Origin: Actinoplanes teichomyceticus ATCC 31121
GTDB taxonomy: Bacteria > Actinomycetota > Actinomycetes > Mycobacteriales > Micromonosporaceae
Reading direction: 5' to 3'
Length of the DNA: 64,000 nt
Assembly (NCBI RefSeq): GCF_003711105.1
Contig: NZ_CP023865.1
Coordinates: 780,001 to 844,000, forward strand
Shown here: in pieces, positions 37,875-46,439 of the stretch
How positions within the stretch are numbered: the stretch's first letter is position 1
How the letters are laid out: each line of letters begins with the position of its first letter
The notes under the pieces: generated by a model
What the model was told of the DNA's origin: nothing
Seen by the model: only the letters and a program-made list of their open reading frames with translations
Databases searched by the model: none
Program-made: the position numbers and the translations under genes

Positions 37875-37911
37875 AGCGGCCGCGACAACTCGTCGCGGCC
37901 GCTGCCCTTTT
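37875..37911 (+). terminator. terminator of tRNA-Leu
   Basis: A perfect 12-bp stem AGCGGCCGCGAC / GTCGCGGCCGCT with AACTC loop is followed by GCCCTTTT. Confidence 0.9.
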
Positions 37912-38030
37912 GGGGGTTTGTGCCCGGGGAAATACCATCACGCGGCGGCTGGCGCCCATGACACCTGTCATTTTCAGACTGCTCACAGCTCGGGAGAGCG
38001 GCGGTCCGGGCGCGCAGCGCTTACCCTGGA

Positions 38031-38047
38031 ACAACAGGCATTGTTGT
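38031..38047. promoter_or_regulatory. palindrome upstream of the Bax-inhibitor-like gene
   Basis: ACAACA-GGCAT-TGTTGT lies 29 bp before the start codon and 13 bp before the ribosome-binding site GGGAGG. It could be an operator or a small RNA hairpin. Confidence 0.4.
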
Positions 38048-38075
38048 GCCGAACCCTCAAGGGAGGCTGGAGACA

Positions 38076-38927
38076 GTGAAGACTTCTAACCCGGTGCTCT
38101 CGCGCCTCGGCCAGGCGGCCGAGCGGGAGCGGACGGCCGGGTACGGGCCATACGGGCCGGCCGGGCACGCGGGTTACGGTCAGCCGGGTTACGGCGCGCC
38201 GGGCTACGGTCAGCCGTACCCGACCGCGGAGGGCTACCCCGCCGCCCCGCCCGCCGTGCAGCCGATGACCATCGACGATGTCGTCGTCAAGACGGTCACC
38301 CTGCTCGGCATCACCGCAATCTCCGCGATTGCCGCGTGGAATTTCATTCCCCTCCAGCTGACCGTCGCCGCCTGGATCGGCGCCGCGATGGTCGGCCTGG
38401 TGCTCGGCATGGTCATCTCGTTCATGCGCATCGCCAACCCGGCCCTCGTGGTCGGATATGCGGTCGTCGAGGGCGTCTTCGTCGGCATGGTCAGCAAGGC
38501 CTACCAGAACATCCTCGGCTTCGAGGGCATCGTTCTGCAGGCGGTGGTCGCCACCTTCGGCGTCTTCTTCCTGATGGCGGCGCTCTACCGCGCCCGGGTC
38601 ATCCGCGCCACCCCGAAGTTCCAGCGCGGCATGATCGCCATCATGGGTGGCCTCTTCATGGTCATGCTGATCAACTTCGTGCTGGCGCTGTTCGACGTCA
38701 ACACCGGCCTGCGTGACAACGGCCCGCTGGGCTACATCTTCAGCCTGGTCTGCATCGTCGTGGCCGCGCTGAGCTTCATCCTCAACTTCAACGAGATCGA
38801 GGAGGGCGTGCGCCAGGGTCTGCCGCAGAAGTACTCGTGGACCGCGGCGTTCGGCATCCTGGTCGGCCTGGTCTGGCTCTACATCGAGATCCTGCGCCTG
38901 CTGAGCTTCCTGCAAGGCGACGACTGA
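38076..38927 (+). CDS. Bax inhibitor-1/YccA family membrane protein
   Basis: The 283-aa protein has a Gly/Tyr/Pro-rich cytoplasmic N-terminus (YGQPGYGAPGYGQPY) and about seven membrane segments from residue 70 on, matching the actinobacterial BaxI_1 group. The family includes pH-sensitive calcium leak channels. GTG 38076 is chosen because GGGAGG lies nine bases upstream; an ATG/GTG ten codons earlier has none. Confidence 0.85.
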   Translation: MKTSNPVLSRLGQAAERERTAGYGPYGPAGHAGYGQPGYGAPGYGQPYPTAEGYPAAPPAVQPMTIDDVVVKTVTLLGITAISAIAAWNFIPLQLTVAAWIGAAMVGLVLGMVISFMRIANPALVVGYAVVEGVFVGMVSKAYQNILGFEGIVLQAVVATFGVFFLMAALYRARVIRATPKFQRGMIAIMGGLFMVMLINFVLALFDVNTGLRDNGPLGYIFSLVCIVVAALSFILNFNEIEEGVRQGLPQKYSWTAAFGILVGLVWLYIEILRLLSFLQGDD

Positions 38928-39002
38928 CGGTTCGCCAGCCGTCGCCACGAGGCGACGCCCGGCCCGCCTCCCCGCGGACCGGGCGTTGTCCCCGGAACCT
39001 TC

Positions 39003-39042
39003 CGACGCCCGACCGCACCCCGCGGTCGGGCGTCGCCCTTTT
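39003..39042 (+). terminator. strong terminator downstream of YccA-like gene
   Basis: A perfect 14-bp stem CGACGCCCGACCGC / GCGGTCGGGCGTCG with ACCCC loop is followed by CCCTTTT. A smaller hairpin CGTCGCC-ACGA-GGCGACG at 38940-38957 precedes it. Confidence 0.9.
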
Positions 39043-39121
39043 CCACCCCCGGGCCCCGCGCTCCCCGCCGCCGGGTTGTTGCCCTCTTCCGCGCCGCCGG
39101 CCGGGTGTCGTGCCCCCGTGC

Positions 39122-39217
39122 CGCGGTTCGCTTTCCGGCATGAAGGTCGTGCGTGGGGAGCGGTTCGCTCTGCGACAAGAGCCCCCGGCATCGACGCGGT
39201 TCGCTTTCCGGCATGAA
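39122..39217. repeat. 23-bp direct repeat pair
   Basis: The 23-bp sequence at 39122-39144 recurs exactly at 39195-39217 (core GGTTCGCTTTCCGGCATGAA). A degenerate third copy lies between them near 39158. Together with the 39571-39690 array, this fills the ~900-bp gap 38928-39830, in which I see no gene. Confidence 0.8.
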
Positions 39218-39570
39218 CCCCAAAGCCTGATACGACCTGGGGGTTCCGGCCCGCGGTCATGCGCCCCGTGGCGGCCCGGTGCGCGGTGTCTCTGCCGCAC
39301 ACTGTCGCGGCCGCGTGTTGCGGCCTGTCCGGGGCGCGGGCGAGCGGTGACGGCCAGCCGGCCGGGCGCGCCGCATCGGCGACTGAGCCGGCCGAAGGCG
39401 ACCGGCGCCGATCGACGGTCGCGGCGGCTCGATCCGGCCCGAATCGACTGCGGCCCACCCATGATCCCGCGCCCCTCTTCCCGGATCGGTGTGCCGCCGG
39501 CTCCGGGCGCCGGGACCGCCGAGCAGGCCGAGGTGGTGAGGTGCTGTCTCCGCGGAGCGGCGAGGCAGTC

Positions 39571-39690
39571 GGGCAGCCGGGCCCAAGACAGCCGGGCTCA
39601 GGACAGCCGGGCTCAGGGCGGCCGGGCTCAGGGCGGCCGGGCTCAGGGCGGCCGGGCCCAAGGCATCCGGCCACAAGGCATCCGGGCCGC
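39571..39690. repeat. 15-bp minisatellite, 8 units
   Basis: Eight consecutive 15-bp units of the type GGGCGGCCGGGCTCA lie in the non-coding gap. The last two units have diverged to AGGCATCCGGCCACA-like forms. The period divides by three, so every frame stays open across it; I judge the resulting ORFs to be artefacts. Confidence 0.85.
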
Positions 39691-39830
39691 TGGACAAGAC
39701 ATGCGGGTTCGGCGGTATCCGAGCCGTTGGGCGAAGCGTCGGGACCGCTGCGCCACGGCATCCGGACCGTGGGAGAGGCATCGAGCTCAGGGCGTCCGGG
39801 CTGCCGGGGGAGGGGCGGTAGGCTCGCCGG

Positions 39831-40136
39831 GTGTCCGAGTTCGAGGTGTCGGTGCAGCGGTTGCTCACTCAGGTCAGGCACTGGGAGGAGCCCCGCTGGG
39901 CGGCGCCTGCCGGAGCCCGGACCCGGAGTGATCTTGTGTATGGCCTGGTGCAGCGCCTCGCCGAGCTCGGTGCGGAGGCCGAGGGGCAGACCGTGCACCA
40001 GGTCCCGCGCCTGCATGACCTGGTGCTGCCGGACCAGTTGCGGGTGGTCGCCGACGACATCCTGGCCGCCGAGCCGTCCGAGGATCTGCTCGTCCGGGCC
40101 GCCGCCGCGGTCGACGAGGTGCGCAGGGTGCTCTGA
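39831..40136 (+). CDS. conserved-looking small protein
   Basis: The 101-aa protein from GTG 39831 (MSEFEVSVQRLLTQVRHWEEPRW) is helical, acidic, without a signal peptide or membrane segment. I do not recognise a domain. Codon usage fits a real gene, and GGGGGAGGGG lies upstream at longer than usual spacing (about 17 bases). Its last codons are part of a tandem repeat that continues beyond the stop. Confidence 0.6.
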   Translation: MSEFEVSVQRLLTQVRHWEEPRWAAPAGARTRSDLVYGLVQRLAELGAEAEGQTVHQVPRLHDLVLPDQLRVVADDILAAEPSEDLLVRAAAAVDEVRRVL

Positions 40137-40270
40137 GTGCCGTCGACGAGGTGCGCAGGGTGCTCTGAGTGCCGTCGGCGAGGTGCGCGCGGTGCTCTGA
40201 CCGTCGCCGTCGACGAGGCGCGCGCGGTGCTTAGACCGTCACCTCGGTCGACGAGGCGCGCGCAAGGCAC
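40108..40270 (+). repeat. tandem duplication of the 3' end of the 101-aa gene
   Basis: The block containing TCGACGAGGTGCGC and the stop codon is repeated about five times, with unit starts near 40111, 40143, 40175, 40210 and 40248. The first spacings are 32 bp, not a multiple of three, so the downstream copies fall in other frames. Later copies have diverged. Confidence 0.85.
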
Positions 40271-40356
40271 TTTGACCGACGCGCCCCGGCGCCATCACGG
40301 GCTGTCCCGCCCGGGTCCGTGCGGCCGTCCCTCGTTCCACCCCGCCGCGGTCGATA

Positions 40357-40878
40357 TCATCCGCCCGAAGGCGGTGGGTGCGGGCCGGGGAGAGGCAGGC
40401 TGAGGCTGGTCACGCCGTCCACCGGCCGGAAGCCGGCTGAGGTGTAGAGGGCCAGGGCGGCAAGGTTCTGCGGTTCGGTCTGCAGGGTCAGGCGCAGCGC
40501 GCCCGCCGAGCGGGCCCGGGTGACGGCATGGTCGAGCAGGGCGCGGGCGACGCCGACGCGGCGGTGGCCGGGTGCGACGAACAGGTCGCGGACCAGCCAG
40601 AAGGTCTCCAGGCGCAGCGAGGCCGGCAGCACCGCGGTGGTGACGAAGCCGATGACCGTTGCGCCGGTGGAGCCGTGGTACGCGGCTACCCGATCCGCCG
40701 GGGTGTGGATCGCCGCGGCGGCCCGCAGCCGCTGCGTTCGTAGTTGCTCGCGCAGCCACGCGGCGGTACGTGGGGCGTCGCCCGGCTCGCCGTAGTGCCT
40801 GCGGTAGGCGTCGAACAGGTCCGCCAGCTCGCCGAAGCGGGAATCGTCCGGATCGACCGGCCGGACCGTCGAGGGCAT
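40357..40878 (-). CDS. GNAT family N-acetyltransferase
   Basis: The 173-aa protein has the GNAT acetyl-CoA loop in LVRDLFVAPGHRRVGVARALLDHAV and the C-terminal LYTSAGFRPVDG strand. The acceptor substrate is unknown. It is monocistronic and oriented away from the thiolase by a hairpin. Confidence 0.85.
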   Translation of the reverse strand: MPSTVRPVDPDDSRFGELADLFDAYRRHYGEPGDAPRTAAWLREQLRTQRLRAAAAIHTPADRVAAYHGSTGATVIGFVTTAVLPASLRLETFWLVRDLFVAPGHRRVGVARALLDHAVTRARSAGALRLTLQTEPQNLAALALYTSAGFRPVDGVTSLSLPLPGPHPPPSGG

Positions 40879-40918
40879 CCGTCCAGCCTAGGCGCCGGGC
40901 GGCCGGTGGTGGGAGGGT

Positions 40919-40953
40919 GACGGGCCCGGCCGGGGGGAAGAGCCGGGCCCGTC
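40919..40953. terminator. hairpin downstream of thiolase gene
   Basis: A 12-bp stem GACGGGCCCGGC / GCCGGGCCCGTC with an 11-nt loop lies 15 bp after the thiolase stop. No T-tract follows. Confidence 0.6.
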
Positions 40954-40967
40954 TCAGCGGTGGACGG

Positions 40968-42212
40968 TCAGCTCAGCCGCTCGATGATCAGCGCCATGCC
41001 CTGGCCGCCACCGACGCACATGGTCTCCAGGCCGATCGACTTGTCGTGCCAGTCCAGCGAGTTGATCAGCGTGCCGGTGATGCGGGCGCCGGTCATGCCG
41101 AAGGGGTGGCCGACGGCGATCGCGCCGCCGTTCACGTTCAGCTTCTCCAGCGGGATGCCCAGGTCCTTGTACGACGGGATGACCTGGGCCGCGAATGCCT
41201 CGTTGATCTCCACCAGGTCGACGTCGTCGATGGTCATGCCGGCGCGCTTGAGCGCCTGCCGGGACGCCTCGACCGGGCCGTAACCCATGATTTCCGGGGA
41301 GAGCGCGGTGACGCCGGTGGAGACGATCCGGGCCAGCGGCGTGATGCCGAGCTCCCGGGCCTTGGTGTCGCTCATGATCACCAGGGCGGCGGCGCCGTCG
41401 TTGAGCGGGCAGCAGTTGCCGGCGGTGACCCGGCCGTCGGGGCGGAAGACCGGCTTGAGCTCGGAGACCGCCTCGATGGTGACGCCCGGCCGGGGGCCGT
41501 CGTCCTTGGCCACCACGGTGCCGTCGGGCAGGGTGACCGGGGTGATCTCGCGCTCCCAGAAGCCGTCGGCGATGGCCTTCTCGGCGAGGTTCTGCGACCG
41601 TACGCCGAATTCGTCCATCTCCTGGCGGGAGACGTTCTTGAGCTGGGCGAGGTTCTCCGCGGTCTGGCCCATCGCGATGTAGATGTCCGGGGCCAGCCCG
41701 TCCTCGCGGGGGTCGTGCCAGACCTTGCCGCCCTCGGCGTACGACGCGGTGCGCGAGCGCGCGTCGGCGAAGTACGGGTTCTCCCAGCCGCCGCCGACCT
41801 TGTCGGCCGCCTCCGAGGGCAGGCCGTCGGAGCTGCCCCGGGCGAACCGGGACACGGTCTCCACACCGGCCGAGATGAAGATGTCGCCCTCACCGGCCTT
41901 GATCGCGTGGAACGCCATCCGGGTGGTCTGCAGCGACGACGAGCAGTACCGGGTGATGGTGGCGGCCGGCAGGCCGTCCAGCCCGAGCTTCGTGGCGACC
42001 ACGCGGCCCATGTTGAAGCCCTGCTCACCGCCGGGCAGGCCACAACCGAGGTAGAGGTCCTCGATCAGGGTGCGGTCGAGCTGGGGCACCTTGTCGAGCA
42101 CGGCGTCGACGATGGTGGCGGCGAGGTCGTCGGGGCGTAGGTCCTTCAGCGAGCCCTTGTGGGCGCGGCCGATCGGGGAGCGGGCAGTGGCGACGATGAC
42201 AGCTTCCGGCAT
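40968..42212 (-). CDS. acetyl-CoA acetyltransferase / thiolase
   Basis: The 414-aa enzyme has the thiolase nucleophile in TRYCSSSLQT (C90), the His in GGAIAVGHPFGMTGAR (about H369), and the second Cys in MCVGGGQGM (about C399). It joins or splits acyl-CoA units in fatty-acid or sterol-type degradation. It resembles the FadA branch. It is monocistronic, so the pathway is not given by neighbours. Confidence 0.92.
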   Translation of the reverse strand: MPEAVIVATARSPIGRAHKGSLKDLRPDDLAATIVDAVLDKVPQLDRTLIEDLYLGCGLPGGEQGFNMGRVVATKLGLDGLPAATITRYCSSSLQTTRMAFHAIKAGEGDIFISAGVETVSRFARGSSDGLPSEAADKVGGGWENPYFADARSRTASYAEGGKVWHDPREDGLAPDIYIAMGQTAENLAQLKNVSRQEMDEFGVRSQNLAEKAIADGFWEREITPVTLPDGTVVAKDDGPRPGVTIEAVSELKPVFRPDGRVTAGNCCPLNDGAAALVIMSDTKARELGITPLARIVSTGVTALSPEIMGYGPVEASRQALKRAGMTIDDVDLVEINEAFAAQVIPSYKDLGIPLEKLNVNGGAIAVGHPFGMTGARITGTLINSLDWHDKSIGLETMCVGGGQGMALIIERLS

Positions 42213-42257
42213 GACCCCAGTTTACTCACGGGTAACATGGTCGGAAGTCTCGATTTG

Positions 42258-43046
42258 TCACACGCCGGTCATCGCCGCGCGGGCCACCGCCGGATAGAGG
42301 GCGTGCGCCCAGACGCGGTAGCCGTCGGCCGACGGGTGGAAACCGTCGTAACACAGCGTCCCGGCGTCGGCCCGGAACACCGCGCCGGTCTCCGCCGCCA
42401 GGTCGACCACCGCGCCGCCGGCCTCGGCGACCGCCCGGGCCTGCGCCTTGGCGATCCGGCGGCCGAGCAGCCCGGCGATCTGCCGCAGCGGCGGCGCCAT
42501 CGAGCGCATCGCGCCCAGGTCGGGGCAGGTCCCGACGACCACCTGGACGCCGGCCGCGCGCAGCCGGCGGACGGCCTGGCCGAGGTGGGCGGCCGCCTCC
42601 TCCGGGTTGCGGATCGAGGTCGCGTCGTACGACCCGATCAGCACCACCGCCACGTCCGGCTTGGTGCCCAGCAGCGCCCGCGCCACCTGGGTGGCCAGGT
42701 CGGTGGAGCGGGACCCGGCGACGCCGACGCTGGACAGCAGCACGTGCCGTGGGCCGGTCTCCGGGGTGCCCTCGGCGACCAGCCGGGCGAGCTGGCCACC
42801 GACGGTGTCGGAGAGCCACTCCACCCCGACGCCGACCGCGGCCGAGTCGCCCAGCAGGACCAGCCGCAGCGGCGGGGCGCTCGCCGGTCCCATCGACGTG
42901 CGCAGGGCCAGGCCCATGGTGGGTTTGGCGTAGCGGCGTGCCTTGGCGGCCAGCACCTCACCGGCGAGCAGGGCGGCGCCACCCAGCGCGCCGGCGAGCA
43001 GGCTCGTGGCCGCGGCCTTGGTCAGTCGTTCCGGCAGCCCAGCCAT
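42258..43046 (-). CDS. SGNH/GDSL hydrolase with altered block III
   Basis: The 262-aa protein has an N-terminal membrane segment, block I LGDSAAVG (nucleophile Ser), block II SVGVAGS, and block V DGFHPS (Asp/His). Block III, usually GxND, reads IGSYDAT, so the Asn that helps form the oxyanion hole is replaced by Tyr. The family comprises envelope esterases and lipases. It is paralogous to the next gene upstream on the same strand. Confidence 0.85.
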   Translation of the reverse strand: MAGLPERLTKAAATSLLAGALGGAALLAGEVLAAKARRYAKPTMGLALRTSMGPASAPPLRLVLLGDSAAVGVGVEWLSDTVGGQLARLVAEGTPETGPRHVLLSSVGVAGSRSTDLATQVARALLGTKPDVAVVLIGSYDATSIRNPEEAAAHLGQAVRRLRAAGVQVVVGTCPDLGAMRSMAPPLRQIAGLLGRRIAKAQARAVAEAGGAVVDLAAETGAVFRADAGTLCYDGFHPSADGYRVWAHALYPAVARAAMTGV

Positions 43047-43180
43047 GTCCCGCCTCCCTGCGTTCCGCCGACTTCGATGATCCTTCTTGGTCTACCCTAC
43101 GGCCCGGGGCGCATGCGCCGCGCCGCCGCCGTGCACCGCACGCGCCCCCGCGGCCCGGACGGACCCGGTGTCCGGGCCGG

Positions 43181-44326
43181 TCAGCCCGTGGACCGGACCG
43201 CGCTCGGCGCGCTGCCCGTCCCGGAACCGAACCAGTGTCGCGTCTCGCCGAACCAGGGGTGCCGGCGCAACTGTGCCCACCGCGCGCCGCTGCGGACCGG
43301 ACTGACCTCGGTGCCCGGTGCCCGGACCGCCTCGTCGGCCGCCTCCGGCAGGCTCCGCACGCCGTCGGCGATCGGCACCGCGGGCCGATCGTCCTCACCC
43401 AGGGCAGCCATCACCGTCGGCATCATCACGGCTGCAGCCCGTGCGTACCCCTCCGCGGACGGGTGGAAACGGTCGGAGCTGAACATCCGGGCCGGATCCG
43501 CCTCGAACATCGGGCCGAGCAGGTTACCGAGCGAAACCGTACGCCCGCCGGCGGCGACCACCGCGACGGTCTGCGCGGCGGCGAGCTGCCGGCTCCAGCG
43601 CCGGGCCAGCCAGCGCAGCGGCGGTTTGATCGGCTGGATCGCGCCGATGTCCGGGCAGGTGCCGACGACGACCCGGCAGCCGGCCTCGCGCAGCCGGCGC
43701 ACCGCGTCGCCCAGGTGCCGGACCGCCTCGGCCCGGGCCGAGACGTGCGTGACGTCGTTGCCGCCGATCAGGATGATGGCCAGGTCCGGTCGGTGTTCCA
43801 GGGCGGCGTCGACCTGCCAGGGCAGGCCGGACGAGACGCAGCCGACCACGGCCGCCCGGTGCAGCCGCACCGGACGGCGCAGGCGGCGGGAGATGCCGGT
43901 GGCGAAGAGCGCGCCGGGGGTCTCCCGGGGCCGGTGCACGCCGTATCCCGCGGCGGACGAGTCGCCCAGGACCACCAGGCTCAGTGGCCGGCCGGGGAAC
44001 TTCGCGCCGTAGACGCCGTCGCCGCGGGGCGGGGGCGCCTCGGCCATCGGGATGATCCGGCGCGCGTCGGCGGCCTGCCGCAGCAGCAGCCCGGCCGAGA
44101 GCGCGGTCACGCCGGCGAGCGCGCCGGTCACCTGACCGGCGATCCGCCCGGCGGTCCGGATGCGCTGCCAGTCCTCCGCGCTCAGCGTGCGGAGCCGGAG
44201 GCGCTGCCGGTCTTCCGCGCTGAGCGTGCGGAGCCGGAGGCGCTGCCGGTCTTCCGCGCCGGGCGCGCGGGACCGGACGTGGGTGGCGCCGGTGAGAGCG
44301 CCGCTGTTGATGACAGTGGTGTTCAC
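43181..44326 (-). CDS. SGNH/GDSL hydrolase with repeat N-terminus
   Basis: The 381-aa protein starts at GTG 44326 with GAGGGAG upstream. It has an N-terminal segment of three 13-residue repeats (TLSAEDRQRLRLR type, about residues 17-55), one membrane helix, then an SGNH domain: GDSSAAGYG (block I), AAVVGCVSSG (block II), LIGGNDVTH (block III, intact), and SSDRFHPS (block V). It is presumably an extracytoplasmic esterase. The much longer open frame upstream of 44326 is antisense to the CBS gene and is not coding. Confidence 0.82.
   Translation of the reverse strand: MNTTVINSGALTGATHVRSRAPGAEDRQRLRLRTLSAEDRQRLRLRTLSAEDWQRIRTAGRIAGQVTGALAGVTALSAGLLLRQAADARRIIPMAEAPPPRGDGVYGAKFPGRPLSLVVLGDSSAAGYGVHRPRETPGALFATGISRRLRRPVRLHRAAVVGCVSSGLPWQVDAALEHRPDLAIILIGGNDVTHVSARAEAVRHLGDAVRRLREAGCRVVVGTCPDIGAIQPIKPPLRWLARRWSRQLAAAQTVAVVAAGGRTVSLGNLLGPMFEADPARMFSSDRFHPSAEGYARAAAVMMPTVMAALGEDDRPAVPIADGVRSLPEAADEAVRAPGTEVSPVRSGARWAQLRRHPWFGETRHWFGSGTGSAPSAVRSTG
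44162..44278. repeat. 39-bp tandem repeat, 3 units, in SGNH gene
   Basis: Units start at 44162, 44201 and 44240 on the plus strand and encode 13-residue, arginine-rich cytoplasmic repeats at the N-terminus of the minus-strand SGNH protein. The period is a multiple of three. Confidence 0.85.
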
Positions 44327-44506
44327 AGTCTCCCTCGCTGTCCTCCGAAGGGAACCATCCGGGCTCGGCGTCCGCTCTCCGGTCGGGAGAACCATCCGGC
44401 AGGCCAAGATCGGCGCCTGGCGTCGGGATTCGAGGCTAGCTCGCGCGGGCGAGAGGCAATCATGGCGCACCCCGGTCATGCTGTAGTTGCGGAAAGGGGA
44501 ACAGAG

Positions 44507-44851
44507 ATGGCCAGAACTCTGAAACGTACGGCGGCCTTCACCGCGCTCGGCCGGGCCCTGATGGCCGGCGCCCGGGGCGGGCCCTCGCTCGGCCGACGGC
44601 TGGCGGCGATCCCACGGATGCTCAAGGCCACCGCCAGGCGGGAGTACGACGGCGGCATGCGGGTCGCCCTGATGGCCGCCGCCACGGCCTACGTGCTGTC
44701 CCCGATCGACGCCGTACCGGAAGCCTTCCTCTGGGTGTTCGGCCTGGTCGACGACGCGGTCGCGATAACCTGGCTGGCCGGCACGGTGCTCAGCGAGACC
44801 GAGCGTTTCCTGGAGTGGGAGCGAGTCACGAAGCACGTCGTCGTACGCTGA
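44507..44851 (+). CDS. YkvA/DUF1232 family small membrane protein
   Basis: The 114-aa protein carries AATAYVLSPIDAVPEAFLWVFGLVDDAVAI, the DUF1232 signature (YxLSPxDxxPD-like), with two short hydrophobic segments. The function is unknown. The ATG at 44507 is preceded by GGAAAGGGGA. It ends 3 bp before the cystathionine beta-synthase gene and is probably cotranscribed. Confidence 0.82.
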   Translation: MARTLKRTAAFTALGRALMAGARGGPSLGRRLAAIPRMLKATARREYDGGMRVALMAAATAYVLSPIDAVPEAFLWVFGLVDDAVAITWLAGTVLSETERFLEWERVTKHVVVR

Positions 44852-44854
44852 AGC

Positions 44855-46213
44855 GTGCGCTATTACGACAACGTGGTCGAGATCATCGGGAACACTCCGC
44901 TGGTCCGGCTCAACAGCGTGACCGAGGGCATCAGCGCCACCGTGCTGGCCAAGGTCGAGTACATGAACCCCGGCGGCTCGGTCAAGGACCGGATCGCGCT
45001 GCGGATGGTGCAGGACGCCGAAGAGGCCGGCCTGCTCAAGCCCGGCGGCACCATCGTCGAACCGACCAGCGGCAACACCGGCGTCGGTCTCGCCCTGGTC
45101 GCGCAGCAGCGGGGTTACAAGTGCGTCTTCGTCTGCCCTGACAAGGTCAGCGAGGACAAGCAGAACGTCCTGCGGGCGTACGGCGCCGAGGTGGTGGTCT
45201 GCCCGACCGCCGTCGCGCCGGAGGACCCGCGTTCCTACTACAACGTGTCCGACCAGCTGACCCGGGACATTCCCGGGGCCTGGAAACCCGACCAGTACAG
45301 CAACCCGGCGAACCCGCGCTCGCACTACGAGCAGACCGGTCCGGAGATCTGGGAGCAGACCGACGGCCGGATCACCCACTTCGTGACGGGCGTCGGCACC
45401 GGCGGGACGATCACCGGCGTCGGCCGCTACCTGAAGGAACGCGGCGACGTACGGGTGATCGGCGCCGACCCGGAGGGCTCGGTGTACTCCGGGGGCACCG
45501 GGCGGCCGTACCTGGTCGAGGGCGTCGGCGAGGACTTCTGGCCGACCGCGTACGACCGGCAGGTCACCGACGAGGTGATCAAGGTGAGCGACTCGGACTC
45601 GTTCGAGATGACCCGCCGTCTGGCCCGTGAGGAGGGCCTGCTGGTCGGTGGCTCGTGCGGGATGGCCGTGGTGGCCGCGCTGGAGGTGGCCCGCAAGGCC
45701 GGACCGGACGACGTCATCGTGGTGCTGCTGCCGGACGGCGGGCGTGGCTACCTCTCGAAGATCTTCAACGACAGGTGGATGGCCCGGTACGGCTTCCTGC
45801 GTACCCCCGGCGACGCCCCGACCGTGGCGGACGCGCTCGCGGCCAAGGGCGCCGAGATCCCGCCGCTGGTGCACGTGCACCCGACCGAGACGGTCCGCGA
45901 CGCGATCGACTACATGCGCGAGTACGGGGTCAGCCAGCTCCCGGTCCTCAAGGCCGAGCCGCCCGTGGTGACCGGCGAGGTGGCCGGCTCGATCTCGGAG
46001 AAGACGCTGCTCGACGCGCTCTTCACCGGGCAGGCGCACCTGCACGACACGATCGAGCGGCACATGGGCGAACCGCTGCCGATGATCGGTGGCGGGGAGC
46101 CGGTGAGCGAGGCGGTCGCGCTGCTGGAGAAGGGCGACGCGGCGATGGTGCTGGTCGACGGCAAGCCGGCCGGCGTGCTCACCCGGCAGGACCTGCTGGC
46201 CCATCTGAGCTAG
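44855..46213 (+). CDS. cbs: cystathionine beta-synthase
   Basis: The 452-aa PLP enzyme has NPGGSVKDRIAL (PLP lysine), PTSGNTGVGLA, GVGTGGTITG and GGSCGMAVVAAL, followed by two CBS repeats in the last ~120 residues. It condenses serine and homocysteine to cystathionine. Together with metB at 62 kb it covers both directions between methionine and cysteine metabolism. The CBS pair suggests nucleotide or SAM control. The start is GTG 44855. Confidence 0.95.
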   Translation: MRYYDNVVEIIGNTPLVRLNSVTEGISATVLAKVEYMNPGGSVKDRIALRMVQDAEEAGLLKPGGTIVEPTSGNTGVGLALVAQQRGYKCVFVCPDKVSEDKQNVLRAYGAEVVVCPTAVAPEDPRSYYNVSDQLTRDIPGAWKPDQYSNPANPRSHYEQTGPEIWEQTDGRITHFVTGVGTGGTITGVGRYLKERGDVRVIGADPEGSVYSGGTGRPYLVEGVGEDFWPTAYDRQVTDEVIKVSDSDSFEMTRRLAREEGLLVGGSCGMAVVAALEVARKAGPDDVIVVLLPDGGRGYLSKIFNDRWMARYGFLRTPGDAPTVADALAAKGAEIPPLVHVHPTETVRDAIDYMREYGVSQLPVLKAEPPVVTGEVAGSISEKTLLDALFTGQAHLHDTIERHMGEPLPMIGGGEPVSEAVALLEKGDAAMVLVDGKPAGVLTRQDLLAHLS

Positions 46214-46251
46214 TTCGGCGCCGCTTCGCTCCGCGGCGATCCGCCTGGTGA

Positions 46252-46325
46252 CCGCCGGGACGGCAGTCGGTTTCCCGCTGCCCGCACAGCCCGCGGGCGG
46301 CGGGAACCGGCTGCCGTCCCGGCGG
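46252..46325. terminator. very long bidirectional hairpin terminator
   Basis: Two ~33-bp arms, beginning CCGCCGGGACGGCAG on the left and ending CTGCCGTCCCGGCGG on the right, pair over nearly their whole length with few mismatches around a short loop. It lies between the convergent cbs and HtrA-like genes. The rest of the 226-bp gap holds two imperfect copies of a ~26-bp GGTTGGYGGGAG-containing sequence. Confidence 0.85.
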
Positions 46326-46439
46326 CGGCGAATCGTGGGTCTCGGGGTTGGTGGGAGTTGCGTTGTCGGGCGCGCGGCCCGGTCGACGTGCCGATCCCGC
46401 GCGGCGGCGACCGCGGGTCCTGCGGTTGGCGGGAGTGCG

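Noticed and set aside
39571..39690. Regular repeats considered as a CRISPR array
   Set aside because: The units are contiguous 15-mers without spacers, and no cas genes are present.
39259..40200. Plus and minus open frames across the 15-bp minisatellite
   Set aside because: The repeat period is a multiple of three, so all frames stay open. The peptides are simple repeats and no start has a ribosome-binding site.
44327..46204. Long minus-strand frame joined upstream of the SGNH gene, antisense to cystathionine beta-synthase
   Set aside because: Only the part below 44326 has family motifs and a ribosome-binding site. The rest mirrors cbs codons.
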